Position numbers and translations under genes: made by a program. Below, in pieces: positions 19,577 through 29,986 of a DNA stretch of 64,000 bases; positions within the stretch are counted from its first letter, which is position 1; each line of letters starts with the position of its first letter. The DNA is from Vibrio sp. SNU_ST1 (GTDB lineage: Bacteria > Pseudomonadota > Gammaproteobacteria > Enterobacterales > Vibrionaceae), in NCBI RefSeq assembly GCF_030563405.1, contig NZ_CP130748.1:868001-932000 (forward strand), given 5' to 3'. The notes under the pieces are model-generated. The model did no database searches. It had not been told where the DNA came from and saw only the letters and a list, made by a program, of their open reading frames with translations.

Positions 19577-20884
19577 ATGGGCAAACAGGAAGTCAAAACG
19601 CGTTCTGGAGAACGTGTTGCCGTTGTCGCTGGACTACGAACCCCATTCGCTCGTCAGAGCACAGAATTTAGCCAAGTGCCTGCGGTTGACCTAGGCAAAA
19701 TGGTGGTGAGCGAAATGCTTGCAAGAACTGATGTCGATCCTGCGCTTATCGAACAAGTCGTGTTCGGCCAAGTAGTGCAAATGCCAGAAGCACCGAACAT
19801 TGCACGTGAAATCGTGTTGGGTACGGGTATGGACATTAATACTGATGCCTACAGTGTGACGCGAGCATGTGCGACTAGCTTCCAAGCTGCAGTCAACGTG
19901 ACCGAGAGCATTATGGCTGGCACGATTGATGTTGGTATTGCGGGCGGTGCGGATTCTTCTTCTGTATTGCCAATAGGTGTTTCGAAAAAGTTAGCGGCGA
20001 ATTTATTAGCACTAAGTAAAACGAAAACCATAGGTCAGAAACTGAAGATTCTTAAAACATTTTCAGTAAAAGATTTGATGCCAGTACCACCAGCAGTCGC
20101 AGAGTACTCGACAGGTTTGTCTATGGGACAAACTGCTGAGCAGATGGCTAAGACACATGGTATTACTCGCGAAGCTCAAGATGCACTTGCTCACCGTTCT
20201 CACTCTTTGGCTTCTCAAGCATGGAAAGAAGGCAAGATTAAAGATGAAGTGATGACGGCATTCCCCGCGCCTTATAAAAAGTACCTAGCGGAAGACAACA
20301 ACATTCGCCACGACTCGACGGTTGAAGGTTACGCTAAATTGCGTCCTGCATTCGACAGACAATACGGCAGTGTAACGGCTGCCAATGCAACGCCTCTTAC
20401 CGATGGCGGTGCCGCAGTGATGTTGATGCGCGAAGGAAAAGCGAAAGAGCTAGGGCTAGAAGTGCTTGGTTACATTCGTGGTTACGCGTTCTCAGCTATT
20501 GGTGTTGAAACGGATATGCTGATGGGGCCGACGTACGCGACCTCTCAAGTTTTGAAGAACACGGGTCTAGAATTATCAGATCTAACACTTATCGAGATGC
20601 ACGAAGCGTTTGCAGCTCAAGTTCTGGCTAACGTCAAAATGTTCGCAAGCGATGAGTTTGCTCAGAAGAACCTTGGCCGTGACAAAGCGATCGGTGAGAT
20701 TGATATGGAGAAGTTCAACGTGCTGGGTAGCTCAATTGCTTACGGACATCCATTTGCAGCGACTGGCGCGCGTATGATGACTCAGACACTGCGTGAACTA
20801 AAACGTCGAGGTGGTGGCCTAGCATTGAATACTGCTTGTGCGGCTGGTGGCTTAGGTGCAGCAATGATCTTGGAGGTGGAATAA
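19577..20884 (+). CDS. fadI: 3-ketoacyl-CoA thiolase FadI
   Basis: The thiolase of the FadIJ beta-oxidation complex, which cleaves 3-ketoacyl-CoA to acetyl-CoA and a shortened acyl-CoA. It has 435 residues. The acylated Cys98 lies in TRACATSFQ, the His in [10 protein letters not shown] and [10 protein letters not shown], and the second catalytic Cys in [10 protein letters not shown] near the end. Length and the pairing with fadJ mark it as FadI rather than FadA. It shares its last base with the fadJ start (TAATG). Confidence 0.96.
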   Translation: MGKQEVKTRSGERVAVVAGLRTPFARQSTEFSQVPAVDLGKMVVSEMLARTDVDPALIEQVVFGQVVQMPEAPNIAREIVLGTGMDINTDAYSVTRACATSFQAAVNVTESIMAGTIDVGIAGGADSSSVLPIGVSKKLAANLLALSKTKTIGQKLKILKTFSVKDLMPVPPAVAEYSTGLSMGQTAEQMAKTHGITREAQDALAHRSHSLASQAWKEGKIKDEVMTAFPAPYKKYLAEDNNIRHDSTVEGYAKLRPAFDRQYGSVTAANATPLTDGGAAVMLMREGKAKELGLEVLGYIRGYAFSAIGVETDMLMGPTYATSQVLKNTGLELSDLTLIEMHEAFAAQVLANVKMFASDEFAQKNLGRDKAIGEIDMEKFNVLGSSIAYGHPFAATGARMMTQTLRELKRRGGGLALNTACAAGGLGAAMILEVE

Positions 20885-23130
20885 TGTCTACGACTCTTGA
20901 TGTGAAAAAAGAAAAGAAAGCAGTCAAAAAAACGGATTCAAAGCCAGTGACTGTATCTAAAAGTGACAAGACGATTTCAAACAATGAAGCCGTAAAACCG
21001 GCGACCGCGTTTTCTTTAACTATCGATGACCAAGATATTGCATGGCTTGCGATCGATGTGCCAAACGAAAAAATGAACACGCTACAAGCGGCGTTTGCCG
21101 AAGAAATGAAAGCAATCTTTGAGCAGTTGAAGGAAAAGCAAAGCCGAGTTAAAGGCTTAATCGTTCATTCATTGAAGCCAGATAATTTTATTGCTGGCGC
21201 TGATGTTCGAATGCTTGATGCCTGCAAAACGGCTGATGAAGCACAATCTCTTGCTCGTCAGGGGCAGGAGATGTTCCAAACTCTGTCGGATCTACCCTAC
21301 CCAGTAGTCGCAGCGATTCACGGTCCATGCTTAGGTGGTGGCTTAGAGCTCGCTCTGGCGTGTGATTATCGCGTATGTACTGATTCAGATAAGACTCGCT
21401 TAGGTCTGCCAGAAGTCCAGCTCGGTCTGTTACCTGGCTCTGGTGGTACGCAACGTCTTCCTCGTCTTATTGGTTTACTGCCTTCTCTTGACCTTATTCT
21501 TACGGGTAAGCAACTGCGCGCTAAAAAAGCGAAATCGCTAGGCGTTGTGGATGCTTGTGTACCTGAAACTATCTTGCTTGAAGTTGCTAAGAGCTTTGTT
21601 GAAAAGAATTCAGGCAGTAAAAAAGGTAAGCGTCTTGCGTCTAAAGTCCAGGCTTCGAGCAAGGAAAAGCTAATCTCACGAAATAACCTTGGTCGAAAAG
21701 TGATTTTCGAACAGGCTTCAAAGAAGACCAATCAGAAAACACGCGGCAATTACCCAGCCGCTGATGCGATTCTTGATGTGATTCGTTATGGCTTAGAGAA
21801 CGGCTTTGATAAAGGTCTTCAGTACGAAGCGAAGCGTTTCTCTGAATTGGTGATGACCGCAGAATCCAAAGCCCTTCGTTCGATTTTCTTTGCCACCACT
21901 GAAATGAAAAAAGAACATGGCGCAGACGCAGAACCCAAAGCGGTTAAGCGTGTTGGTGTACTGGGCGGCGGTCTAATGGGCGCTGGCATCAGTCACGTCA
22001 GTGTTGCTAAAGCGAAAGTACCGGTTCGTATTAAAGATGTGTCTAATGAAGGTGTGCTCAATGCGCTTAACTACAACTACAAGTTGTTCGATAAGCAGCG
22101 TAAACGTCGTATTCTGAGCCGAGCTGGCCTTGAAAGTAAGATGCTTCAGCTTTCTGGTGGTATCGACTTTACAAGCTTTAACCATACTGATGTTGTGATT
22201 GAAGCGGTATTTGAAGATCTCGACCTTAAGCAGTCGATGGTTGCTGACATTGAAGCCAATGCCAAGTCAGAGACTATCTTTGCGACCAACACGTCTTCAC
22301 TGCCAATCCACAAAATTGCAGAGAAAGCGCAGCGGCCAGAAAACGTGGTCGGTCTTCACTACTTCAGCCCGGCAGAAAAAATGCCACTAGTAGAAGTCAT
22401 CCCTCATGAAGCAACGTCAGAAGAGACTATTTCGACGGTGGTTGCATTAGCGAAGAAGCAAGGTAAAACGCCGATAGTTGTTAAAGACACGGCAGGTTTC
22501 TACGTGAACCGTATCCTTGCTCCGTACATGAATGAAGCGGCGCATCTGTTATTGGCAAATGAGCCGATTGAAAAGCTCGACAGCACGTTGTTGGACTTCG
22601 GTTTCCCGGTTGGCCCAATTACTTTGTTAGACGAGGTGGGTGTGGATATCGGTGCGAAGATCATCCCTATTTTGGTTAATGAATTAGGCGAACGTTTCCA
22701 AGGCCCTGATGTGTTCGACATTCTTTTGAATGACAACCGTAAAGGTCGTAAGAGTGGCAAAGGTTTCTACACTTACAAAGGTAAAAAGAAGGAAGTCGAT
22801 AAGTCAGTTTACAAGCTGCTTAAGCTGCAACCTGAACCTAAGCTAAGCGATAACGATATCGCAATGCGCTGTGTACTGCCTATGCTAAACGAGGCGGTTC
22901 GTTGTCTAGATGATGGCATTATCCGTAGCCCGCGAGATGGCGATATTGGTGCTATTTTCGGTATCGGCTTCCCGCCATTCCTAGGTGGTCCGTTCCGTTA
23001 TATGGATCAAATCGGTATTAAGTCACTGGTAGAGATGATGAACGACTTCGCTAAGAAGTACGGTGATCGTTTTGCGCCATGTGATGGCCTACTGACACGA
23101 GCTGGGTTGGATGAGTCCTTTTATAAGTAA
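20884..23130 (+). CDS. fadJ: Beta-oxidation multienzyme subunit FadJ
   Basis: A bifunctional enoyl-CoA hydratase and 3-hydroxyacyl-CoA dehydrogenase, alpha subunit of the FadIJ complex. The start at 20884 has a GGAGGTGG ribosome site inside fadI and gives 748 residues. The hydratase domain (about 45-230) has [21 protein letters not shown] and [18 protein letters not shown]. The dehydrogenase has [13 protein letters not shown] (about 358), [11 protein letters not shown] and [16 protein letters not shown] lysine-rich N-terminal extension of some 35-40 residues is not in the E. coli enzyme (714 residues). Confidence 0.96.
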   Translation: MSTTLDVKKEKKAVKKTDSKPVTVSKSDKTISNNEAVKPATAFSLTIDDQDIAWLAIDVPNEKMNTLQAAFAEEMKAIFEQLKEKQSRVKGLIVHSLKPDNFIAGADVRMLDACKTADEAQSLARQGQEMFQTLSDLPYPVVAAIHGPCLGGGLELALACDYRVCTDSDKTRLGLPEVQLGLLPGSGGTQRLPRLIGLLPSLDLILTGKQLRAKKAKSLGVVDACVPETILLEVAKSFVEKNSGSKKGKRLASKVQASSKEKLISRNNLGRKVIFEQASKKTNQKTRGNYPAADAILDVIRYGLENGFDKGLQYEAKRFSELVMTAESKALRSIFFATTEMKKEHGADAEPKAVKRVGVLGGGLMGAGISHVSVAKAKVPVRIKDVSNEGVLNALNYNYKLFDKQRKRRILSRAGLESKMLQLSGGIDFTSFNHTDVVIEAVFEDLDLKQSMVADIEANAKSETIFATNTSSLPIHKIAEKAQRPENVVGLHYFSPAEKMPLVEVIPHEATSEETISTVVALAKKQGKTPIVVKDTAGFYVNRILAPYMNEAAHLLLANEPIEKLDSTLLDFGFPVGPITLLDEVGVDIGAKIIPILVNELGERFQGPDVFDILLNDNRKGRKSGKGFYTYKGKKKEVDKSVYKLLKLQPEPKLSDNDIAMRCVLPMLNEAVRCLDDGIIRSPRDGDIGAIFGIGFPPFLGGPFRYMDQIGIKSLVEMMNDFAKKYGDRFAPCDGLLTRAGLDESFYK

Positions 23131-23167
23131 TTCGCTCTACAAGTAACGTTCTAGTACTTTGATTATA

Positions 23168-23203
23168 AAGCCCGTATCAAGCAATTGATGCGGGCTTCAT
23201 TTT
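23168..23203 (+). terminator. Terminator after fadIJ
   Basis: A 13-base-pair stem AAGCCCGTATCAA/TTGATGCGGGCTT with one G-T pair and a GCAA loop, then CATTTTT. Confidence 0.88.
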
Positions 23204-23303
23204 TATGGGAGTATGCAAAAGAAAGGAGATTCCCGATTCAGTCGTTCCTCTTTTTTGGGAATGACGATTGAGATGTAACAAGTAAGCTATTGTGCTGCAT
23301 TCA

Positions 23304-23335
23304 ATAAAAAAGGTTGATGCTTCCACATCAACCTT
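23304..23335 (-). terminator. Terminator after the M16 peptidase gene
   Basis: On the minus strand, stem AAGGTTGATG/CATCAACCTT is followed by six T. It lies 23 bases after the stop at 23358. Confidence 0.88.
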
Positions 23336-23357
23336 CTGATCTTTTTACTAAGAACGA

Positions 23358-26135
23358 CTAACCAAGCTCACAGTCTTTAGGACGCAACTGAAACTCATCA
23401 ATTGAGCCTATCTCAACACCTGCCGACAACTTCTCTTCTTCATTATGAGCATTGCCGTGTGCATGCATAATCAGACGATTCGCTGTACGAGGTTTAAGTT
23501 GGCTAACCACAAAGCGCATCATGTCTGAGCGAGTTAGACCTTTGAGCTCTTCTAACACACGATCCCTCTGATTGAATTCCAAGTCCTTATTGCCTATGGC
23601 AACCCATAAGCGCTGAGCTCGACCTCGCAAGGTGGTATCTGGCGTTGAAATTTGATTCCAGAGGCCGCGTTTACTGCTGTGCCATTGATAGTCGTTAAGC
23701 TCTAACAGCACCATATAAAAGGCATTAAGGAACTCGTCTATTGAAGCCAACAGTTCTGCCGGGGCTGCATTAGGCGATTGCACATACAACACAATACCTG
23801 GGTGTCGGTTAAGCGGCATATTACCAGTGCCGACCATATAACCTAGCTGCTGTTTAGTACGTATTTCATGGAAGAAAGTGGCTGACATCAAGTGGTTTGC
23901 CAATGAATACAGTGCAATATTTGTAGGTGATATATCTGAACATTGGTAGTAAACCACGATGGCTGAATCATCTTGATTACACACCACTTCGCGTTGGAAA
24001 CTACCGTTATCACCCAGCATGATTAAAGGGCGTAGTGACTCTTCGTAAGCCTGATCTTGAACACGCAATGCATCTTTTAGCGTTTCAGCCATCTTGTTCG
24101 CATCGGCTTTTTTCCAGTCACCATACACAAACATTTCGACATGCAGTTCAGCCAAAATAGCTTGAACAAAAGAAGAAAGCTCGTCGACTTCTATTGTTTC
24201 CAGCGCTTCAATTAAAACGGAATAGGGCGGGTTATTTGGCTGTAAGATTCCCGTCATCGCATTGAACAGCTGAGAAATAGGACGGTCTTGCGATGCGTTA
24301 TTCCAGTTTCTGAGCAATTGATGCTTAATCGTTTCGAAACGTGTTGAACTAAAGTCGCGTGCTTGGAAACGTTCAAGAATCATATTGAGCAGCTGTGGCT
24401 GTTTCTCGCTAAATCCAGACAGAGTAAGTGTGACACCACCTTGATGGGTATACATGTTGTAACCCATGCCAGCAATCTCAGCTTGATACGTATCTTTTTC
24501 AAGTGAGTCTAAGAACATCTCTACACACAAGCGTGTTTTAACGATGTTTCTCGGGCTAGCTACTGAGTGTGGGCTATCTATAGCGATATACACCACACCT
24601 TTAGGAACTCGAAATTGATGGTCTTGGAGGTGCCATAACTTAAAGCCGTCCAGCTCTTCTAACAGTTGTGGGTGCTTAGCGTCACCTTCGAGCTCAGCAG
24701 GGTCTAAGTCGTAGCAAATAAACGGGTTTTTGCTTGGGAGCTCAAACTGCCAGCCGGGGTTGATGCATGTAAAGCATTGAATTTGCTCAGCGCTAAATGG
24801 TGTGAGCGAATAGGGCGTAAAGTACCATTTCGCTTCTCTGTCATATTCGAACCCTTGAGCAACAATGGTGACTCGCATGTTGTCGACGGATAAGTAGCGA
24901 AGCAAAGAGCGTTGTAACTCTTCGTCGAAATGCGACATTTTGTAATCGCCATACACCACATCTTGCTCTTGGTAGTGCTGCATGTTGATAACGAGATGGC
25001 TGACGACATCAAGTGGTCTTGAGGGCTCTTGAAAGCGGAAGGCTGATTCTAAAACAGCCCGCTTTTCGAGGTAACGCCACTCTTCAATACCTTGTTGTTC
25101 AATCAACTTAACGTACTGGAACACCGCTTGGATGATGTTATCGGTTTTGGTTAAGCCTTCGATGGTTAATGAGCAACTGACTGTGAAATCACGATAGTTA
25201 CTGCCACTTGCGCCGCCACCTGCGGAGAGAGAAGTAATCCAGCCTTTCTCTTTGAGTTGCATCATCAAACTGCCTTCGCCTTCGTAACCGATAAGGTGTG
25301 CAAAGAACGATAATGGTTTAATACCGTAGTGTTCATCCATACTTGGCATTGGGAAGGTTAAGATAAGTTTGCGTACTTCTTTGATCGGCTCAACACGGAC
25401 TTGAACGCCAGTACTTAACTCGCCAACAATCGGTACTTCAACCTTCTTGCCTTGTAGGTTGTGATTGGTAATCGAGCTAAAGCGATCCTCAACCCAGCTT
25501 TGCATTTCATCCAGTGATTGATTACCAGACAGCGTCAGTGTCATTAAATCTGAAGAGTACTGCTGCTGGTGGAAAGCTAAGATCTCTTGTCGAATCGTCT
25601 CGCCGTTTCGGTCACCCAACGTATCGATATTACCGACAGAAAACTTCGAGAATGGGTGACTGTGATTTACCAATTCTTTGGTCACTTGGTACAAGCGTCG
25701 CGAGTCGTCGTTGAGTTTCATTTTATACTCTGAATCAACGGCTTGGCGTTCTTTGTCTAATGCTTCTTCGTTGAACAGGGGGGCTGTGAAAAATTGGCTG
25801 AAGCGATCGAGTGCATTTTCAAAGGCATTTAATTCAACATCAAAAAAGAAGCAGGTGTGTTCGGTTCCTGTCCAAGCGTTGTTGCTACCGCCATGCTGGC
25901 TGATAAAACTTTGGAACTCTCCGACCTTTGGATACTTTTCAGTTCCCAAAAATAGCATATGCTCTAAGTAGTGAGCTAAACCCTCTCGGCTTGTAGGGTC
26001 ATCAAAATGGCCGACATTAACGGCGAGTGCGGCTGCAGCTTTTTGAGCGTTCTGATCGTGAACTAACAGTACTCTCAACCCGTTATCCAATGTTACGTAA
26101 CGGTATTGATGTTCATCATTAGGGCTTAAATGCAC
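23358..26135 (-). CDS. M16 family (insulinase/pitrilysin-like) zinc metallopeptidase
   Basis: A large peptidase of 925 residues with the inverted zinc motif HYLEH (His55, Glu58, His59) and the distal zinc-ligand Glu in AVDSEYKMKLNDDSRR. The active N-terminal half and inactive C-terminal half follow the pitrilysin/insulin-degrading enzyme layout. Unlike E. coli protease III (PtrA), the N-terminus (MHLSPNDEHQYRYVTLDNGL) has no signal peptide, so a cytoplasmic location is likely. Such enzymes degrade short peptides inside a closed chamber. It lies alone between fadJ and sixA. Natural substrates are unknown. Confidence 0.92.
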   Translation of the reverse strand: MHLSPNDEHQYRYVTLDNGLRVLLVHDQNAQKAAAALAVNVGHFDDPTSREGLAHYLEHMLFLGTEKYPKVGEFQSFISQHGGSNNAWTGTEHTCFFFDVELNAFENALDRFSQFFTAPLFNEEALDKERQAVDSEYKMKLNDDSRRLYQVTKELVNHSHPFSKFSVGNIDTLGDRNGETIRQEILAFHQQQYSSDLMTLTLSGNQSLDEMQSWVEDRFSSITNHNLQGKKVEVPIVGELSTGVQVRVEPIKEVRKLILTFPMPSMDEHYGIKPLSFFAHLIGYEGEGSLMMQLKEKGWITSLSAGGGASGSNYRDFTVSCSLTIEGLTKTDNIIQAVFQYVKLIEQQGIEEWRYLEKRAVLESAFRFQEPSRPLDVVSHLVINMQHYQEQDVVYGDYKMSHFDEELQRSLLRYLSVDNMRVTIVAQGFEYDREAKWYFTPYSLTPFSAEQIQCFTCINPGWQFELPSKNPFICYDLDPAELEGDAKHPQLLEELDGFKLWHLQDHQFRVPKGVVYIAIDSPHSVASPRNIVKTRLCVEMFLDSLEKDTYQAEIAGMGYNMYTHQGGVTLTLSGFSEKQPQLLNMILERFQARDFSSTRFETIKHQLLRNWNNASQDRPISQLFNAMTGILQPNNPPYSVLIEALETIEVDELSSFVQAILAELHVEMFVYGDWKKADANKMAETLKDALRVQDQAYEESLRPLIMLGDNGSFQREVVCNQDDSAIVVYYQCSDISPTNIALYSLANHLMSATFFHEIRTKQQLGYMVGTGNMPLNRHPGIVLYVQSPNAAPAELLASIDEFLNAFYMVLLELNDYQWHSSKRGLWNQISTPDTTLRGRAQRLWVAIGNKDLEFNQRDRVLEELKGLTRSDMMRFVVSQLKPRTANRLIMHAHGNAHNEEEKLSAGVEIGSIDEFQLRPKDCELG

Positions 26136-26439
26136 AGATGCATCTCCAGAGAAGGTGGTTTTTAAATTATGTACGCGATGATTTAAGGTGCAAACCTCGC
26201 GATCATATTTTGGGATATGAAGTGCTTTTTGGCGACTTCTAAATCACTTTTATCGATTTTTATCAGTGATTTATTTTCTTTTAATAAGATTGTTAAGAAA
26301 GTCGAACTCTTTAGCAAGTGACTTGATATAATTATTTATATAGACTGCGGTTTCTCTAGTTTGAGAGCCAAACGCTAAGTAGCGTATCGCTGATATGGGA
26401 TATATCGACTTTCGAAATGTTACGTAGACAGGACTGAAC
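26136..26439. other. Divergent spacer between the M16 peptidase and sixA
   Basis: About 300 bases of AT-rich DNA that must hold both promoters. A short CGCTA/TAGCG hairpin lies near 26370. An AGGA ribosome site precedes sixA. I see no open frame with a ribosome site and no clear operator. Confidence 0.5.
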
Positions 26440-26904
26440 ATGAAAATATTCATAATGCGCCACGGTGAAGCAGAACATTTTGCTAACTCGGATGCAGAAC
26501 GTGCGTTAACGAAGCGCGGTAAAATGGCGTCTCTTGCGGTAGCTCAAGCTGCAAATGAGCAAGGGTTTAGCCAGTTCGATAAAGTGCTTGTGAGCCCATA
26601 TTTGAGGGCACAAGAAACGTGGTTAGAAATCTCTCAAGCGTTTTCTGGAAAGAAAGTAGAAACCTGTGATGATATTACGCCTTACGGAATGTCTGACGAT
26701 GTGTTTGATTTGACCATAGCAATGGCTGAAGTAGAAAAGCTAGAGACCATTTTATTTGTTTCTCATTTACCTCTAGTGGGCTATTTAACGGCTGAATTTG
26801 CGACGGGCATGGCGCCACCTATGTTTCCAACCTCAGGGCTAGCGTGTATTGAATTCGACCTTGAAAAACAAAAAGGCGAGTTGCTTTGGAACATTAACCC
26901 ATAG
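26440..26904 (+). CDS. sixA: Phosphohistidine phosphatase SixA
   Basis: A small histidine-phosphatase fold protein of 154 residues that removes phosphate from phosphohistidine (known targets include the ArcB HPt domain and the nitrogen-PTS protein NPr). The catalytic RHG motif is at residues 7-9 (MKIFIMRHGEAEH, His8), and the second catalytic His is in LFVSHLPLVGYL. Its place next to smrB and prmB matches the E. coli order fadJ-sixA-smrB-prmB. Confidence 0.94.
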   Translation: MKIFIMRHGEAEHFANSDAERALTKRGKMASLAVAQAANEQGFSQFDKVLVSPYLRAQETWLEISQAFSGKKVETCDDITPYGMSDDVFDLTIAMAEVEKLETILFVSHLPLVGYLTAEFATGMAPPMFPTSGLACIEFDLEKQKGELLWNINP

Positions 26905-26931
26905 CAGAGACAGTTTTCTCAAGATAAATTT

Positions 26932-26968
26932 AAGGGCACCTCATGATTATTGAGATGCCCTTTGTTGT
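26932..26968 (+). terminator. Terminator after sixA
   Basis: A 12-base-pair stem AAGGGCACCTCA/TGAGATGCCCTT (one mismatch), followed by the T-rich TTGTTGTTT. Confidence 0.75.
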
Positions 26969-27039
26969 TTCTAACGGACTATTCCGACCAGACGACAAGG
27001 TGCTGGACGTACTTTTTAGAATAAAGAGCAAGTCGATGG

Positions 27040-27570
27040 CTATTTATCTGGGATAGCAAGCAAAACCAGTAGCGCCCCATGGCCACCGAACTCTAAAGGT
27101 GCTTGGTGAAAAGCCATCACATCTGGGTGCTGCGCTAACCACAAAGGCACTTTTTGTTTAAGGATGTGCTTACCGATGCCGTGCTGTACACAGGCACACG
27201 CTACGCTCTCTTTCACGCAGTGCGCAATCATCGCGCCAAGTTCACGTTTGGCTTCTTGTTGGGTCATACCGTGCATATCAAGATACACATCCGGTACATA
27301 GACACCACGACGTAAGCGCTTCACCTCATATTTAGAGACATCATCGCGCGCATAACGTGTCGGCCCCTCTTCGCTAAGATGCGGAATGAACTCATCCGAG
27401 AAATAAAACTCGCTATCACTGGCTTGTCTTGCCGTTCGAGTAATTTCTTTTTGCTTGGCATTTCTTTTTGGCTGCTGGACTATGGTATCCTGTTGTAACT
27501 TTTTAACGCCCTTTACTGCATCGTTGAACAGGGCGAAATCGTCATCGAAGTCGGTGTCTTTTTTGCTCAT
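27040..27570 (-). CDS. smrB: Smr-domain endonuclease SmrB
   Basis: SmrB is recruited to collided ribosomes and cleaves the mRNA between them, starting ribosome rescue. I place the start at 27570 (MSKKDTDFDDDFALF), giving 176 residues, close to the E. coli protein (183); upstream codons to 27630 overlap the prmB leader. The Smr domain fills the C-terminal half, with the conserved LDMHGMTQQEA, the CVQHGIGKHILKQKVP strand and the GGHGALLVLL end. It is divergent from prmB, with about 60 bases between starts. Confidence 0.94.
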   Translation of the reverse strand: MSKKDTDFDDDFALFNDAVKGVKKLQQDTIVQQPKRNAKQKEITRTARQASDSEFYFSDEFIPHLSEEGPTRYARDDVSKYEVKRLRRGVYVPDVYLDMHGMTQQEAKRELGAMIAHCVKESVACACVQHGIGKHILKQKVPLWLAQHPDVMAFHQAPLEFGGHGALLVLLAIPDK

Positions 27571-27632
27571 CAGGTTATGAATTCTAATTAGAAACGTAAT
27601 TAGCAGTATTGTAGCGCTTTTCGGAGACAATT

Positions 27633-28565
27633 TTGGATAAGATTTTTGTAGAAGAAGCGGTATCAGAACTACACACGCTTCAAGATGTGATTCGTTGGAC
27701 TGTTAGTCGCTTTAACGCAGCGGGCCTATTTTATGGTCACGGCACTGATAACGCGTGGGATGAGGCGGTACAACTAATTTTACCTACTCTTTATCTGCCG
27801 ATTGATGTTCCTTCGCATGTGATGAACTCTCGTCTAACGAGCAGCGAACGTCTGCGTATTGTTGAGCGCGTAATCAAGCGTATCAATGAGCGTACACCAA
27901 CGGCTTACTTAACCAATAAAGCTTGGTTCTGTGGCCTTGAGTTCTTCGTTGATGAGCGCGTTCTTGTGCCTCGCTCTCCAATTGGTGAGCTGATCGAAGC
28001 TCAATTCCAACCTTGGTTAATTGAAGAGCCAACTCGCATCATGGATATGTGCACGGGTAGTGGTTGTATTGCTATTGCTTGTGCTCATGCATTCCCTGAC
28101 GCTGAAGTAGATGCGATTGATATCTCTACAGACGCATTGCAAGTTGCAGAGCAGAACGTTCAAGATCACGGCATGGAGCAGCAAGTGTTCCCAATCCGTT
28201 CAGATCTTTTCCGTGACTTGCCAAAAGAGAAATATAACCTGATCGTATCTAACCCACCTTACGTGGACGAAGAAGATATGAACAGCCTGCCAGATGAGTT
28301 TACTCACGAGCCAGAACTTGGCCTAGCAGCGGGTACAGACGGTCTGAAATTGGTTCGTCGTATCTTAGCTAACGCACCTGACTACCTAACTGACGACGGT
28401 ATTCTTATCTGTGAAGTGGGCAACTCAATGGTTCACATGATGGATCAGTACTCAGAGATTCCATTCACTTGGATTGAATTCTCTAACGGTGGTCATGGCG
28501 TATTCATGATCACTCGTGAGCAGCTTGTTGCTTGCGCTGATGAGTTCTCTATCTACAAAGACTAG
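27633..28565 (+). CDS. prmB: Ribosomal protein L3 glutamine methyltransferase PrmB
   Basis: PrmB methylates a glutamine of ribosomal protein L3 using S-adenosylmethionine. It has 310 residues, with the N-terminal helical substrate domain ([18 protein letters not shown]) and the catalytic domain with [13 protein letters not shown] and the NPPY motif (residues 207-210). The start codon is TTG at 27633, with a GGAG site nine bases upstream. Alignment from memory with the E. coli N-terminus supports this start, since no ATG or GTG fits. Confidence 0.96.
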   Translation: MDKIFVEEAVSELHTLQDVIRWTVSRFNAAGLFYGHGTDNAWDEAVQLILPTLYLPIDVPSHVMNSRLTSSERLRIVERVIKRINERTPTAYLTNKAWFCGLEFFVDERVLVPRSPIGELIEAQFQPWLIEEPTRIMDMCTGSGCIAIACAHAFPDAEVDAIDISTDALQVAEQNVQDHGMEQQVFPIRSDLFRDLPKEKYNLIVSNPPYVDEEDMNSLPDEFTHEPELGLAAGTDGLKLVRRILANAPDYLTDDGILICEVGNSMVHMMDQYSEIPFTWIEFSNGGHGVFMITREQLVACADEFSIYKD

Positions 28566-28665
28566 GTTACTGTTAGTTGTTAGCTTAGGGATTTAGCTTC
28601 GAGATTAAGTTGGAAACTTAAGGTTAGAGCCTGATAAGACGTTCTATTTGATACGTTTGAATTTA

Positions 28666-28696
28666 AACGCCATGCAGCAATGCATGGCGTTTTTTA
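28666..28696 (+). terminator. Terminator after prmB
   Basis: An 11-base-pair stem AACGCCATGCA/TGCATGGCGTT with a GCAA loop and T-run. Confidence 0.93.
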
Positions 28697-28826
28697 TTGC
28701 CGAAATTTAAGGGATAAGTAATCAGCACAGAGTGAACGTCCCCAATATTTAGTTGCTTAATATGAATAGCTATTACATATTAATGCTCAATATTTAGTCG
28801 TTTTAGTGAGTTAAGGAGAATTCGCG

Positions 28827-29468
28827 ATGACCTTTGATACATGGATTTATTATTTGTTGGCGGTGTTAATTTTAACAGCATCGCCAGGGCCAAGCTCTTT
28901 GTTGTGCATGACTAAGGGTGTGCAATCTGGCTTTAAGTTATCGATATTTACCGCCTTGGGTAGCGTGACTGCCATTACCGGAATCCTCACGTTATCTTTT
29001 ACCGGTTTAGGGGTGATCATTGCTTCGTCAGAAGTGGTGTTTAATATCATTAAGTGGACGGGGGCTGCTTACCTTATTTATCTCGGTTGGAAGTTGTTAC
29101 GATCGAGTCAGCAAGATTACGACAAGTTATCGAATCAACAAGCAGGCTTTCAACCTGTTAAAGAAAGCGCTGCACAGCATTATGTCAGTGGCTTTATTGT
29201 TGGTGCGAGTAACCCAAAAGCTATCCTGTTTTTTACCGCACTTTTTCCTCAGTTTATTGACCCATCGATAGCGCTATTTCCTCAGTTTGTGGTGTTCGCT
29301 TTGACCTTTGTTGTGATGGAATTGTCTTGGTTACTGGTTTATGCATACCTAGGTGTGAAATCATCAAATTGGTTATTTGCTAAAGGTAGAGCCAAGGTTT
29401 TTAATCGTGTGACTGGTGGTGTCTTTATCGGTGCTGGAGCGCTGCTTTCTACGACAAGCAGAGCGTAA
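28827..29468 (+). CDS. LysE/RhtB-family amino-acid exporter
   Basis: A 213-residue inner-membrane protein with about six hydrophobic segments and the family signature TASPGPSSLLCMTKGVQSGFK (around residues 17-37), plus FIVGASNPKAILFFTALFPQF in the middle. These proteins export amino acids or related metabolites by proton antiport. A TAAGGAG ribosome site precedes the ATG. No adjacent LysG-type regulator is present, so the substrate cannot be guessed. It is the first gene of the block that separates prmB from aroC. Confidence 0.93.
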   Translation: MTFDTWIYYLLAVLILTASPGPSSLLCMTKGVQSGFKLSIFTALGSVTAITGILTLSFTGLGVIIASSEVVFNIIKWTGAAYLIYLGWKLLRSSQQDYDKLSNQQAGFQPVKESAAQHYVSGFIVGASNPKAILFFTALFPQFIDPSIALFPQFVVFALTFVVMELSWLLVYAYLGVKSSNWLFAKGRAKVFNRVTGGVFIGAGALLSTTSRA

Positions 29469-29542
29469 TTTTCAATTTATCAAAGGCCTGAATAGTTACA
29501 GAAAATTATTCAGGCTGTAATAAAAGGTTAATATTAATGTGC

Positions 29543-29572
29543 TTGCTGATATCGGCATAAAGTCGATATATT
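29543..29572 (+). promoter_or_regulatory. Promoter with an operator-like dyad before the 33-codon gene
   Basis: TTGCTG (29543-29548), an 18-base spacer and TATATT (29567-29572). An inverted repeat ATATCG-N9-CGATAT (29549-29569) fills the spacer, a typical place for a repressor or MerR-type site. The regulator is unknown. Confidence 0.5.
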
Positions 29573-29605
29573 GGTGTTACACCATCACATTCTCAGGAGA
29601 GATAT

Positions 29606-29707
29606 ATGCAGCATCAAGAAATGATTCAACACAGTAATTTTGGCGTAATCAGTCGTACTTGGATTTTCTCTACCCTTTCTCTTCTGGGTATTCTTGCTCT
29701 AATGTAG
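29606..29707 (+). CDS. Predicted 33-residue single-span membrane protein
   Basis: A short open frame with a polar start (MQHQEMIQHSNFGVISRT) and a C-terminal hydrophobic helix (about 19-33, WIFSTLSLLGILALM) that runs to the stop. It has a strong AGGAGAG ribosome site about six bases before the ATG and a plausible promoter 35-60 bases upstream. A hairpin (29792-29821, AAGTGGCT/AGCCACTT) with a T-rich tail could be its terminator. I do not recognise the family. It is too short for statistics, so the call rests on the translation signals and hydrophobic end. Confidence 0.55.
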   Translation: MQHQEMIQHSNFGVISRTWIFSTLSLLGILALM

Positions 29708-29791
29708 TCAGCTTCATGGCTCTATATTTTCAGTTTTATTATGAATATACTTTTCAAAAAGTCTTCAAAGTTAGAACTCTTACACTCGTAA

Positions 29792-29828
29792 AAGTGGCTC
29801 TTCTCATCAGGCTAGCCACTTAACCTTT
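29792..29828 (+). terminator. Weak terminator candidate downstream of the small ORF
   Basis: Stem AAGTGGCT/AGCCACTT with a 14-base loop, followed by AACCTTTTC. The loop is large and the T-run interrupted. Confidence 0.45.
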
Positions 29829-29986
29829 TCTTAGCTGTACCTTCCTCTCAGGAACCTTTTTCTCTGAATAATCTCTTTGTCTGATTAGCCCCCCTTTATC
29901 TCAATGGACTCACTGCATAGCCTGATCTGAAGTTGTTATCAAACTGTGATAATCTTAAGTTATCTTTTATCTACAGTGTATCTCTC

